A DNA stretch of 6,483 nucleotides from an uncultured Methylobacillus sp. (GTDB taxonomy: Bacteria > Pseudomonadota > Gammaproteobacteria > Burkholderiales > Methylophilaceae): assembly GCA_946481235.1 (NCBI GenBank), contig CAMLME010000104.1, positions 1 through 6,483 of the forward strand, read 5' to 3'. Of the stretch, positions 1 through 6,483 are shown one piece after another. Both the position numbers and the translations under genes were made by a program. The notes below the pieces were generated by a model. It did no database searches and was not told where the DNA came from. It saw nothing but the letters and a program-made list of their open reading frames with translations. Numbering within the stretch: the first letter of the stretch is position 1; each line of letters begins with the position of its first letter.

Positions 1-569
1 GCGAACGGATCGTTGGCCGTGCCCACGCTGAAGACCTCCTGGCCCGAGTCGCTCACCTGGATTTGCTGGTTGCTGCTGATCGCAACGTAGCGTTTTGCGT
101 TATCGCCTTGATAGTTTGAGGCTCCGGTGATCTGCTGGAACGGGGAAACGTTCTTGAATCCGGAAAAGATGTAATTGCCTTCCGCATCGGTGGAATTGGC
201 ATACCCGCGCAGATCGTCGTATACCTGCGTCAGATAGTTGGCGAAGCTGGTACGCTCCTGCGTGCTGGGGTTGGTGCCGGCACTCACCGCCGTATCCTTG
301 GCGCTCTGCAGCACCTGGCGTATCGCTTCGAGCGTGGTCGACTCCGCCTTGAGCCGGGTTTGCGCCTTGGCGATGCTTTCCAGGCTGTTTTCCGAGACGG
401 ACAGCGCGCGCGCGGTCTGCAACGCGCGCGCAGCGCCGACGGGATCGTCCGACGGCGTCACGATGCGGCGACCGGTCGCCATCTGCTGCTGGACGTGGAA
501 TATCGTGGCCTGTTTGTCCTGCATCGCCGCCAGGTTCATGGTGAAGTAGGAAGAAGTACTGATTCTCAT
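1..569 (-). CDS. flgL: Flagellar hook-filament junction protein FlgL (HAP3), 5' part
   Basis: The first 189 codons of FlgL are present; the reading frame runs open off the left edge, so the C-terminal half is outside the window. FlgL is the second hook-filament junction protein: it is exported by the flagellar type III system and sits between FlgK and the flagellin filament. The ATG at 567-569 gives a start MRISTSSYFTMNL, typical of FlgL. The flagellin-like N-terminal coiled region follows, with PSDDPVGAA at residues 39-47 and EGNYIFSGFK at 130-139, both characteristic of FlgL/flagellin N-terminal domains. The start lies 12 bases after the flgK stop. A weak ribosome site (AAGAG) overlaps that stop TAA, which suggests translational coupling. 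There is no cysteine in the visible part. Enteric FlgL is about 317 residues, so roughly 60% is seen here. Identification is firm; full length and integrity cannot be judged. Confidence 0.95.
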   Translation of the reverse strand, partial: MRISTSSYFTMNLAAMQDKQATIFHVQQQMATGRRIVTPSDDPVGAARALQTARALSVSENSLESIAKAQTRLKAESTTLEAIRQVLQSAKDTAVSAGTNPSTQERTSFANYLTQVYDDLRGYANSTDAEGNYIFSGFKNVSPFQQITGASNYQGDNAKRYVAISSNQQIQVSDSGQEVFSVGTANDPF

Positions 570-581
570 GATTGCGATCTC

Positions 582-2498
582 TTAGCCGATTTGCAGGATG
601 GTATCGAACATCGTTTGCGCCGTCGAAATAAGCTTGGCCGCTGCCTGGTACGCCTGCTGGAAACGCAGCAGGTTGGCAGCCTCCTCGTCCAGATTGACGC
701 CGGAAACCGACTGCTGGGCTTGCTGCGCCTGGGTCAGCAGATTGGTTTGCGCCTTCTGATTGACCTCGACCTGACTCGTCTTGTTTCCGATGCTGCCGAC
801 CAGCGCGGCATACGCGCCTTCCAGCGAAGCGCTGCCGCCCACCAGCGTCTTGTTGTTTTGCAGCCCCGCCATGGCCAGCGCGTTGCGATTGTCCAGCTCC
901 CCGGTCGTATTGGCCGAAACGGTGAACACATCGCCGGTCGCGGGTATGCCGGTGATCTGGAACGTCCACCCGTTGTAGCTGATGTCGTCGCCCGCGGTAT
1001 AGGTCAGCCCGGTCGGATTGCCGGTGCCCGTACCGGACACGTCGAACGTGGTAGCGGAGGTGAAGGTAATCGTCACCGTGCCGGTCAGGTTGGCATTGAG
1101 CGGCGGCTGGTTGCTCGTATCGACGGTCGGCTGGGTGAACTGTGCCGTACCGGTGTTGGCGGTCGCAGCGGCAGCAGCGATAGGCGCGGCGGCGGCGATC
1201 AGGTCCGGATCCGAGATCGCGACGCTGACACTGGTAGATCCCGACACGGTCGGCCGGATCAGGAAACTGTCTCCCGAACTCACTGCGCCGCTGGCAAGCG
1301 AGAGCGTAAATCCCTGGCCCGCCGTGGTTGACAGCGTGGCCAGGCTGGCGTTGCTCCAGGCTTGCCCATCGGAAAGCCGCGTAAGAGTGTAGTCGGTACC
1401 GTCGTAAGCCAACCGGTAATCGGAAGTTGTCAGCGCGCTGGCGTCGTCTATTGTGGCGTCGATGTTGCCACTGCCGCTATTGTTGCTGCTGGAGTAAGTC
1501 TGGGCGAACGTGGAGGGATCGCTGAAAAATAGGCCGCCCGCCGCACCGTTCAAATCCTGTCCCAGCTGGTGCTGGTCGTTGACGCTCTGGGACAGCGCGA
1601 TGGCCAACCGACCCAGCGAATTCTGCGCCACATCGAGCGACTCCGAACGATAATCCAGCAGGCCGCCCAACTTTCCGCCCAGCGAGCCGATTTCTCGGGA
1701 CAGCAGCACGCCGCCATTCGCATCGTACACCTCGATCCGATCCGGATCGTACACGGACGATTGGGCGGTTATGGAAGTTGCTGTCATGCCCCCGACCAGC
1801 AGGTAGCCGTTACCGAGAAAGACATTGTAGCCATTGGTCGCGGCGTCCTTGACCACCGTGACGCCAGCCAGCTCATTCAGTTGCGACACCAGCTGGTCGC
1901 GCTGGTCGAGCAGGTCGTTGGGCGGCTGCGTGTCGGAGGTCTGGCCGTTGACAATCTGACTGTTCAACTTGGCGATGTTCGTCGCATAACTGTTGATCTG
2001 GTCAACGACACTGGTGATATCGGCATTGACGCTATCCTGCAACGATTGCAAATACGCGCCGACTCCATTGAGGTTGTTGGCCAGCGTTTCGGCCGTGCCC
2101 AGCACCGCCTGCCGGGCGGAGGCGGAAGAGGCGTCGTCGGCGAGGTCGCTCCAGGAGGCAAAAAACGCCTGCACCATCGAGGAAAACCCGACGGACCGAT
2201 CTCCCAGGATATTGTTGATCTGCTGCATGCCCTGCAGGTACTGGTCGAGATACCCGGCTTCTGCTTCGCTCCGGCTCACCTGCCGCTCGAGCAGTTCGCT
2301 GTAGACTCTTTGGACCGAGGTGACGCTGACGCCCTGGCCGAGAAATCCGCTGCCGGTACGCGTGGCGCCGTTGGTGCCCAGGATCACTTCCTGGCGACGA
2401 TAACCCTCCGTGTTGGCATTGGCGATATTGTGCCCAATGGTCGCGATCGCGACTTGCGACGATTGCAACGCCGATGTAGCCACACTGTATATGCTCAT
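582..2498 (-). CDS. flgK: Flagellar hook-associated protein 1 FlgK (HAP1)
   Basis: FlgK, 638 residues, is the hook-proximal junction protein, exported through the flagellar type III apparatus and placed on the finished hook after the hook cap leaves. The N-terminal rod/hook-family motif NIANANTEGYRRQ lies at residues 24-36. The C-terminal D0/D1 helix carries SGVNLDEEAANLLRFQQAYQ at 599-618 and ends in AQTMFDTILQIG. Between them is a long variable, Ser/Thr/Gly-rich surface region (about 330-535), with an Ala-rich linker near 434-448 and what look like two related beta-rich modules. The protein is about 90 residues longer than E. coli FlgK (547); the excess is in this middle part, which varies widely in the family. 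The ATG at 2496-2498 has a weak GAG ribosome site 5 bases upstream and follows a sigma-28-type promoter in the 50-base gap after flgJ. No cysteine and no frame break are seen. Confidence 0.98.
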   Translation of the reverse strand: MSIYSVATSALQSSQVAIATIGHNIANANTEGYRRQEVILGTNGATRTGSGFLGQGVSVTSVQRVYSELLERQVSRSEAEAGYLDQYLQGMQQINNILGDRSVGFSSMVQAFFASWSDLADDASSASARQAVLGTAETLANNLNGVGAYLQSLQDSVNADITSVVDQINSYATNIAKLNSQIVNGQTSDTQPPNDLLDQRDQLVSQLNELAGVTVVKDAATNGYNVFLGNGYLLVGGMTATSITAQSSVYDPDRIEVYDANGGVLLSREIGSLGGKLGGLLDYRSESLDVAQNSLGRLAIALSQSVNDQHQLGQDLNGAAGGLFFSDPSTFAQTYSSSNNSGSGNIDATIDDASALTTSDYRLAYDGTDYTLTRLSDGQAWSNASLATLSTTAGQGFTLSLASGAVSSGDSFLIRPTVSGSTSVSVAISDPDLIAAAAPIAAAAATANTGTAQFTQPTVDTSNQPPLNANLTGTVTITFTSATTFDVSGTGTGNPTGLTYTAGDDISYNGWTFQITGIPATGDVFTVSANTTGELDNRNALAMAGLQNNKTLVGGSASLEGAYAALVGSIGNKTSQVEVNQKAQTNLLTQAQQAQQSVSGVNLDEEAANLLRFQQAYQAAAKLISTAQTMFDTILQIG

Positions 2499-2525
2499 GC
2501 TTTCTCGCTTTCGATCATGTATTCA

Positions 2526-2552
2526 ATATCGGCCAGGCGCCCTGAAACTTAA
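2526..2552 (-). promoter_or_regulatory. Sigma-28 (FliA) class promoter for flgKL
   Basis: Read on the minus strand, TTAAGTTT (2552-2545), an 11-base spacer (2544-2534) and GCCGATAT (2533-2526) match the enteric FliA consensus TAAAGTTT-N11-GCCGATAA at 7 of 8 positions in each box, with the exact consensus spacing. It points at flgK. Transcription would be expected to start around 2518-2520, leaving a leader of about 20 bases before the flgK ATG at 2498. The TAA stop codon of flgJ (2551-2549) lies inside the -35 box. In enterics flgKL is known to have such a late promoter in addition to read-through from the upstream flg operon, so both position and sequence fit. Activity is inferred, not shown. 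Confidence 0.9.
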
Positions 2553-3427
2553 GCCGCCATTCCCTGCCGCAACGCGACACTGCCGATGATACGGCGCAGC
2601 TTGTCCCCATAGCCGGGATCGGTGGCGAACCCGCCCTGCCGCAGGCCGCTGATGAAACCTTCCGCATCCTGATTCAGCACGCCGGCATAGCGTGGATTGG
2701 TAGAGAGCAGACTGGCATAATCGGCAAAGGCTTCCGCCGGCGTATCGTACGCGCGGAAGGTTTCCAAGGACTTGACCGGCTTGCCATTGACGTACTCCGT
2801 CACTTCCTTCGCGACTGTCGGCCCTTCCCAGCGACTGCCCGCCTTGATATTGAACAGGTTGTTGCTGTCCGTGCCATCGGCGGCCTTGAGTACATGCTTG
2901 CCCCAGCCGGTTTCAAGCGCGGCCTGTGCCAGCAGGATATGCGGCGAAACGCCCAGCACGGCCGCGGCATCCACCGCATGCGGCCACAGCTTGTCGACGA
3001 AACTGCGCGGCGTCATGGCTTTACCGCCCGCTTCGCCGGCACTGGCGGCCGCGCCGGAAACAGCCGCCTCGGACAACTGCGCGACAGGCGGCAAGTCGTA
3101 CGGGCGCGGCGCCGCCTTGATCTTCTGTGTTTCAAGTGAGAGCTGCATCTGTTGCACCAGCATGTCCGCCAAGCCCAGGCCCTTGCTCTGCGAAATGCTC
3201 TGCGCGACCTGCTGGTCGAACATTTCGCTGAACATCCTGGTTTCCTGGCTATCGAACGGACCATCCTGCGACAGAGTCTGCCGCATGGTGCGCAGCATCA
3301 TCTGCAGGAAATAGGATTCGAACTGCTGCGCTGCTCCCCGGACCGCTTCCTTGCCGTTTTCCTGCTTCGCCTGCAAGCGCAGGTTGTCGAGGCTTTTCGG
3401 GTTAAGGGCGAGGGAATCGGGCAGCAT
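2549..3427 (-). CDS. flgJ: Rod cap and peptidoglycan hydrolase FlgJ, two-domain form
   Basis: FlgJ, 292 residues from the chosen ATG, works in the periplasm as scaffold for rod growth and as the muramidase/glucosaminidase that opens the peptidoglycan. The N-terminal rod-binding domain (about 1-100) has the family helix FESYFLQMMLRTMRQTL at 36-52. A variable Pro/Ala/Gly-rich linker (about 105-137) leads into a GH73-type hydrolase domain. There the putative catalytic Glu is E172 in AALETGWGKH, SNNLFNIKA follows at 188-196, and a second acidic residue sits at E211 in VTEY. These correspond in order and spacing to E184 and E223 of Salmonella FlgJ (316 residues), so the enzyme looks intact. The start is uncertain: TTG at 3433 would add two residues and has GGAAG 11 bases upstream, while ATG at 3427 has TAGG 8 bases upstream, formed partly by the flgI stop. 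I prefer ATG. The gene begins 9 bases after flgI. Confidence 0.97.
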   Translation of the reverse strand: MLPDSLALNPKSLDNLRLQAKQENGKEAVRGAAQQFESYFLQMMLRTMRQTLSQDGPFDSQETRMFSEMFDQQVAQSISQSKGLGLADMLVQQMQLSLETQKIKAAPRPYDLPPVAQLSEAAVSGAAASAGEAGGKAMTPRSFVDKLWPHAVDAAAVLGVSPHILLAQAALETGWGKHVLKAADGTDSNNLFNIKAGSRWEGPTVAKEVTEYVNGKPVKSLETFRAYDTPAEAFADYASLLSTNPRYAGVLNQDAEGFISGLRQGGFATDPGYGDKLRRIIGSVALRQGMAA

Positions 3428-3436
3428 CGTCAAGAC

Positions 3437-4540
3437 CTAGATGACTTCCAGATCGGCCTTGAGTGCGCCGGCAGCCTTCATCGCTTGCAGAATGGCAAGC
3501 AAATCCTGCGGCGTAGCGCCGACTGCGTTGAGCGCCTTGACCACTTCACCCAGGGAGGCGCCCGCCTTGACCATCACCAGCTCGCCCTTCTTTTCCTTGA
3601 TCTCGATTTCGGCGGATTCGCTGGTCACGGTCTGGCCTTGCGAGAACGGTGCCGGCTGGCTGACCAGCGGTTCGCTGCTGATGATCACAGACAAGTTGCC
3701 GTGCGCCACTGCCACGGTTTCCAGCTTGACTTCCTTGTTCATCACGATGGATCCGGTACGCGCATTCAGGATGACGCGTGCGATATCCTCACCCGGATCC
3801 AGCGTAAGGTTTTCCATGCGGGAGATAAAGGTCACGCGTTGATTGACATCTGGCGGCGCCGTCACCTGGATCGTACGGCCGTCTACCGCGACAGCGGTAC
3901 CGGGTCCAAAGTTACGATTCACGGCATCCACCAGTCGCGTTGCCGTAGTGAAGTCGGTCTGATGCAGTTCGAGATTGACGAATTGGCCTTGGCCGACGTC
4001 TGTCGGCACCGCGCGTTCCACGGTTGCCCCCGACGGGATGCGACCAGCGCTCAGGTGGTTGACCTGCACACTGGATCCGCCTGCCGAAGCGCCCACACCG
4101 CCAACCATCACATTGCCTTGCGCCACTGCGTAGACCTGACCATCCGCACCCTTGAGCGGTGACATCAGCAGCGTACCGCCGCGCAGGCTCTTGGCATTAC
4201 CCATGGATGAAACCGTCACGTCCAGACTCTGGCCGCTTCTGGCGAAAGGCGGCAGATTAGCCGTGACCATCACGGCTGCGACATTCTTCAGTTGCAGGTT
4301 GGTACCGGGAGGAAGATTGACCCCCATATTGCGCAGCATGCTGACAATGCTCTGTACGGTGAAAGGCGTTTGCGTCGTCTGGTCGCCGGTACCATCGAGG
4401 CCGACCACGAGACCGTAGCCAACCAGTTGGTTGTTACGCACGCCATGAATGGAGGCAAGGTCCTTGATGCGCTCCGCCTGCGCCGGCATCGCCAGCATTA
4501 CCGCCAGCAGCAGACTTGCCCATTTGATTGCCGAGTTCAT
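3437..4540 (-). CDS. flgI: Flagellar P-ring protein FlgI
   Basis: FlgI, 367 residues, forms the periplasmic P ring, the bushing around the distal rod in the peptidoglycan layer. A Sec signal peptide is visible: K6, hydrophobic stretch 8-18, then PAQA with likely cleavage after A22. The mature protein opens with the conserved ERIKDLASIHGVRNNQLVGY and continues GLVVGLDGTGDQ to residue 54. The conserved block with SLRGGTLLMSPLKGADGQVY and the C-terminal GATPQDLLAILQAMKAAGAL segment are present, and length matches the family. The ATG at 4538-4540 is supported by a strong ribosome site AAGAGAG (4554-4548) 7 bases away, which overlaps the flgH stop codon. There is no cysteine at all, so the intramolecular disulfide that stabilises E. 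coli FlgI cannot form. Export is by Sec, unlike the rod and hook proteins encoded around it. It ends 9 bases before the flgJ ATG. Confidence 0.98.
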   Translation of the reverse strand: MNSAIKWASLLLAVMLAMPAQAERIKDLASIHGVRNNQLVGYGLVVGLDGTGDQTTQTPFTVQSIVSMLRNMGVNLPPGTNLQLKNVAAVMVTANLPPFARSGQSLDVTVSSMGNAKSLRGGTLLMSPLKGADGQVYAVAQGNVMVGGVGASAGGSSVQVNHLSAGRIPSGATVERAVPTDVGQGQFVNLELHQTDFTTATRLVDAVNRNFGPGTAVAVDGRTIQVTAPPDVNQRVTFISRMENLTLDPGEDIARVILNARTGSIVMNKEVKLETVAVAHGNLSVIISSEPLVSQPAPFSQGQTVTSESAEIEIKEKKGELVMVKAGASLGEVVKALNAVGATPQDLLAILQAMKAAGALKADLEVI

Positions 4541-4552
4541 ATCGTTGCTCTC

Positions 4553-5266
4553 TTAAAAGGGTACCAGCGAGATAAAGAACCGCGACAGCATGCTGATCAC
4601 CTGTGCGGTGTCCATGCTTTGCTTGCCCTTGGATTCAATGCGCGCGTCCGCCAACTGCGTCGAGCTGACGGCATTGAAGGACGTTATGTTGATCGGATTC
4701 ACCACGCCTGAAAGGCGGATGAACTCGGTGTTCTGGTTGATCGCAATCTGCTTCTCGCCGCTGACCTTCAGGTTACCATTAGGCAGCACCTCGATAACCG
4801 TGACGGTGATCGCACCGGTGATGGTGTTTCGATTGGAATTGGATTCGCTGTTCTCGAAATCGATAGACGAATCTGCCGACATGCTGGTGTTTATATTGCT
4901 GTTGTTGCGGTTAAAACCAGGCAAACCGAAAGGAAACTTCTTCGGCGTCATCCCAAGTATGGTCGGAGTACCCACGGACACATCTACTTCACCGGTGCGT
5001 TCGGTACTCTCATCCACGCTCTTGGTCGCGCTGGAGCGCTCGACGATGTTGACCGTCAACGTATCCCCGACGAAACGTGCCCGCCGGTCCTCGAACAACG
5101 GGCGGGCGTCGGCTACCCGGTAAATCGAGCCGTCGCGCTGAACATTCTGCACCGGCGGCGTCGGCCTAGCCGTCATCGGCTGCGCCACATTTGTGGATGG
5201 GTCGGTATTGCACCCGGCCAACAAGACCAGTATCACGATCGGCAGTAGATTACGCAGAATGTTCAT
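4553..5266 (-). CDS. flgH: Flagellar L-ring lipoprotein FlgH
   Basis: FlgH, 237 residues from the chosen start, is the outer-membrane L-ring lipoprotein that, with the P ring, lets the rod pass the envelope. The signal MNILRNLLPIVILVLLAGC is a textbook lipobox with Cys19 as the lipidated residue. Asn at +2 is compatible with outer-membrane sorting. Family blocks follow: GSIY; LFEDRRARFVGDTLTV; TVIEVLPNGNLKVSGEKQIA continuing INQNTEFIRLSGVVNP; STQLADARIE; and a terminal RFFISLVPF. Three in-frame starts exist: GTG 5281, ATG 5278 and ATG 5266. I chose 5266 because it gives a compact lipoprotein signal and has GGAA 6 bases upstream; the others have no clear ribosome site. The variable part (about 105-145 from this start) is Asn/Ser-rich. 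The gene lies 18 bases after flgG and 12 before flgI. E. coli FlgH has 232 residues, so the length fits. Confidence 0.97.
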   Translation of the reverse strand: MNILRNLLPIVILVLLAGCNTDPSTNVAQPMTARPTPPVQNVQRDGSIYRVADARPLFEDRRARFVGDTLTVNIVERSSATKSVDESTERTGEVDVSVGTPTILGMTPKKFPFGLPGFNRNNSNINTSMSADSSIDFENSESNSNRNTITGAITVTVIEVLPNGNLKVSGEKQIAINQNTEFIRLSGVVNPINITSFNAVSSTQLADARIESKGKQSMDTAQVISMLSRFFISLVPF

Positions 5267-5272
5267 CGTTCG

Positions 5273-5276
5273 TTCC
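5273..5276 (-). promoter_or_regulatory. Ribosome binding site deciding the flgH start
   Basis: On the minus strand GGAA (5276-5273) is followed by the 6-base spacer CGAACG and then ATG at 5266-5264. It lies inside the longer reading frame that begins at GTG 5281, so it supports the shorter FlgH with a clean lipoprotein signal. The sequence in front of GTG 5281/ATG 5278 (CAGCTTTGATAC) has no recognisable Shine-Dalgarno element. The site is short, so the support is moderate. Confidence 0.5.
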
Positions 5277-5284
5277 ATCACGTA

Positions 5285-6064
5285 TCAAAGCTGGACCAGG
5301 CGTTGCAGCATCTGGTCGGAAGCTTGAATGGATTTCGAGTTGATTTCGTAGGCGCGTTGCGCGGTGATCATGTTGATCAACTCTTCCACCACATTCACGT
5401 TAGAGGTTTCCACAAAACCTTGTTGCAGCGAACCCAATCCGTTGACGCCAGGATTGGAAGCATTCGGCGTACCGGATGCCACTGTCTCCAGATACAGGTT
5501 ATCGCCCTGGCTTTGCAGGCCGGCCGGATTGATGAAGCTGGTGAGCTGGATCGGGCCTTGGGTGGTCGTAGTATTCCCTGGCTGGGTGATCGTGACCGTA
5601 CCGTCCTTGGCGATATCAATGGAAATCGCATCGGCCGGGACCGTGATCTGGGGCTGAAGAATATCGCCGTTGGCAGTGACCACCGTTCCCTCATTATTGA
5701 CCTGGAAAGCGCCATCGCGGGTATAGGCCAGCGTTCCGTCCGGCAGCTGCACCTGGAAGAAGCCATTGCCCTGAATCGCCATATCCAGCGAATTGCCAGT
5801 TTGCTGCAGATTGCCCTGGAGGAAGATGCGCTCCGTCGCCACCGGCCGTGCGCCGGTGCCAAGCTGCAGGCCGGAAGGCACTTGCGTCTGCTGCGATGCC
5901 TGCGAGCCGGGCTGGCGCAGGGTCTGATAGATCAGGTCTTCAAATACCGGACGCGAACGCTTGAAACCATTGGTGCTGACGTTGGCCAGGTTATTCGAAA
6001 TGACGTCGATATTGATCTGCTGCGACTCCATCCCGGTTTTGGCGATCCATAATGATCTAAGCAT
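5285..6064 (-). CDS. flgG: Flagellar distal rod protein FlgG
   Basis: FlgG, 259 residues (E. coli 260), builds the distal rod, the drive shaft passing through the P and L rings; it is exported by the flagellar type III system and has no signal peptide. The rod-family N-terminal motif [11 protein letters not shown] is at 24-34. The FlgG-specific stretch that keeps the rod straight and stiff is at 46-63, starting YQTLRQPG. P52, G53 and G65, positions where Salmonella mutations give abnormally long rods, are unchanged. The core has [16 protein letters not shown] and [11 protein letters not shown], and the C-terminal D0/D1 helix [20 protein letters not shown] begins at 219, ending [10 protein letters not shown]. 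The ATG at 6062-6064 is backed by the best ribosome site in the window, AGAAGGA (6077-6071), 6 bases upstream. It begins 15 bases after flgF and stops 18 bases before the flgH ATG. Confidence 0.98.
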   Translation of the reverse strand: MLRSLWIAKTGMESQQINIDVISNNLANVSTNGFKRSRPVFEDLIYQTLRQPGSQASQQTQVPSGLQLGTGARPVATERIFLQGNLQQTGNSLDMAIQGNGFFQVQLPDGTLAYTRDGAFQVNNEGTVVTANGDILQPQITVPADAISIDIAKDGTVTITQPGNTTTTQGPIQLTSFINPAGLQSQGDNLYLETVASGTPNASNPGVNGLGSLQQGFVETSNVNVVEELINMITAQRAYEINSKSIQASDQMLQRLVQL

Positions 6065-6079
6065 TTTCTATCCTTCTGG

Positions 6080-6483
6080 TTAAGCCGTCAGTGACATGAC
6101 TTGCACGGCACGGGTGGCGTTTTCGTCCGCTTTTTGCATCAGTTTCACCTGCATGTCGAAAAAGCGGGATTGGTCGATGATGTCAATCAGCGCGGTCACA
6201 CTGTTGACGTTGCTGCCTTCCAGCGCGGATGAGGTCACTGTCACAGCAGCATCGGCTGTCGCAGGCTGGCCGCTGGATTGACGGAACAAGCCATCCTCAC
6301 CGCGCACCATATCGTTGTCAGCCGGATTCACCAGCTTGATGCGGGCAATGGCTGTCATCGCGTTGTACTGGTTGTTGGTCACGATGGTGATGGTCCCATC
6401 CTTGCCGATCGTGACTTCCGAATCCTCGGGAATCGTGATCGGGCCGCCGTCGCCCATCACCGGCAGGCCGTTGCTGGTCACCA
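6080..6483 (-). CDS. flgF: Flagellar proximal rod protein FlgF, 3' part
   Basis: The last 134 or so codons of FlgF are present; the frame is open to the right edge and the true start is outside. FlgF is a proximal rod subunit, exported by the flagellar type III system, lying next to FlgG in the axial structure. The visible part has the core segment VTSNGLPVMGDGGPI, then IPEDSEVTIGKDGTITI. The C-terminal rod-family helix follows, with LEGSNVNSVTALIDIIDQ and RFFDMQVKLMQKADENA, ending MSLTA. The LEGSNVN and F-x-MQVK-M pattern distinguishes FlgF from FlgG, whose equivalent reads [11 protein letters not shown] and QRAYEINSK. An apparent start at 6481 is a GTG codon within the gene (the Val of VTSNG), not the real start. 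Enteric FlgF has about 251 residues, so a little over half is seen. Confidence 0.94.
   Translation of the reverse strand, partial: VTSNGLPVMGDGGPITIPEDSEVTIGKDGTITIVTNNQYNAMTAIARIKLVNPADNDMVRGEDGLFRQSSGQPATADAAVTVTSSALEGSNVNSVTALIDIIDQSRFFDMQVKLMQKADENATRAVQVMSLTA

Noticed and set aside
100..969. Minus-strand open frame (289 codons) straddling the flgK-flgL junction in another frame
   Set aside because: It crosses the flgK stop and flgL start in an alternative frame and gives Arg/Gly/Ala-rich sequence. The true flgL frame (start 569) is open to the edge and conserved.
1155..1199. Ala-codon run in flgK considered as a slippage-prone microsatellite
   Set aside because: The GCN codons are mixed and interrupted by Pro, Ile and Thr, with no long perfect repeat. 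It is better read as a flexible Ala-rich linker in FlgK.
360..1331. Long open frame on the plus strand (323 codons) antisense to flgL/flgK
   Set aside because: It lies opposite clearly conserved flgK and flgL sequence. Its product is Arg/Gly-rich with no recognisable motif, as expected from the antisense of GC-rich coding DNA.
2017..2043. Second GCCGATAT on the minus strand, inside flgK
   Set aside because: With an 11-base spacer the upstream box would be GTTGCAGG, which does not match TAAAGTTT. It is taken as a chance -10-like word.
2534..2544. Short inverted repeat CAGG-GCG-CCTG between flgJ and flgK, considered as a terminator
   Set aside because: The stem is only 4 base pairs and no T run follows. 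It coincides with the spacer of the sigma-28 promoter, so termination is unlikely.
1569..2552. Long open frame on the plus strand (327 codons) antisense to flgK
   Set aside because: It is a shadow of the flgK reading frame: no ribosome site of note, no domain, and it ends inside the flgJ-flgK gap across the promoter.
3152..4162. Long open frame on the plus strand (336 codons) antisense to flgJ/flgI
   Set aside because: It spans two convincing genes on the other strand. The His/Arg/Gln-rich translation resembles no family I know.
5303..6052. Open frame on the plus strand (249 codons) antisense to flgG
   Set aside because: It is wholly inside flgG, whose product aligns end to end with the FlgG family; an antisense shadow.

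Overview
The window is one uninterrupted stretch of a bacterial flagellar rod/ring/hook-junction operon, read entirely from the minus strand. In transcription order (right to left) it holds flgF (3' part only), flgG, flgH, flgI, flgJ, flgK and flgL (5' part only). Gaps between genes are 9 to 18 bases, except for 50 bases between flgJ and flgK. No stretch above 300 bases lacks a gene, and I see no RNA gene, mobile element or CRISPR array.

The gene order flgF-G-H-I-J-K-L, the two-domain FlgJ (rod-binding part plus peptidoglycan hydrolase), the outer-membrane L-ring lipoprotein FlgH and a FliA-type (sigma-28) promoter before flgK all point to a Gram-negative beta- or gammaproteobacterium with peritrichous/FlhDC-style flagellar regulation. 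The visibly GC-rich coding sequence and the long FlgK lean towards Betaproteobacteria. That placement is an inference; I cannot name a genus.

The genes follow the assembly path. FlgF and FlgG are the proximal and distal rod. FlgH and FlgI form the L ring in the outer membrane and the P ring in the periplasm. FlgJ caps the growing rod and cuts peptidoglycan for it. FlgK and FlgL join hook to filament and are needed only late. Between flgJ and flgK, at 2526-2552, lies a near-consensus sigma-28 promoter whose -35 box contains the flgJ stop codon. It splits the cluster into a middle-class part (flgF-J) and a part (flgKL) that can also be transcribed late, after hook completion.

I found no undescribed system here. 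The most notable points are the embedded late promoter, a probable duplicated module in the enlarged middle of FlgK, an almost complete absence of cysteine from about 2,100 residues (only the FlgH lipobox cysteine remains, so FlgI lacks the disulfide known in enterics), and non-ATG versus internal ATG start choices in flgH and flgJ.
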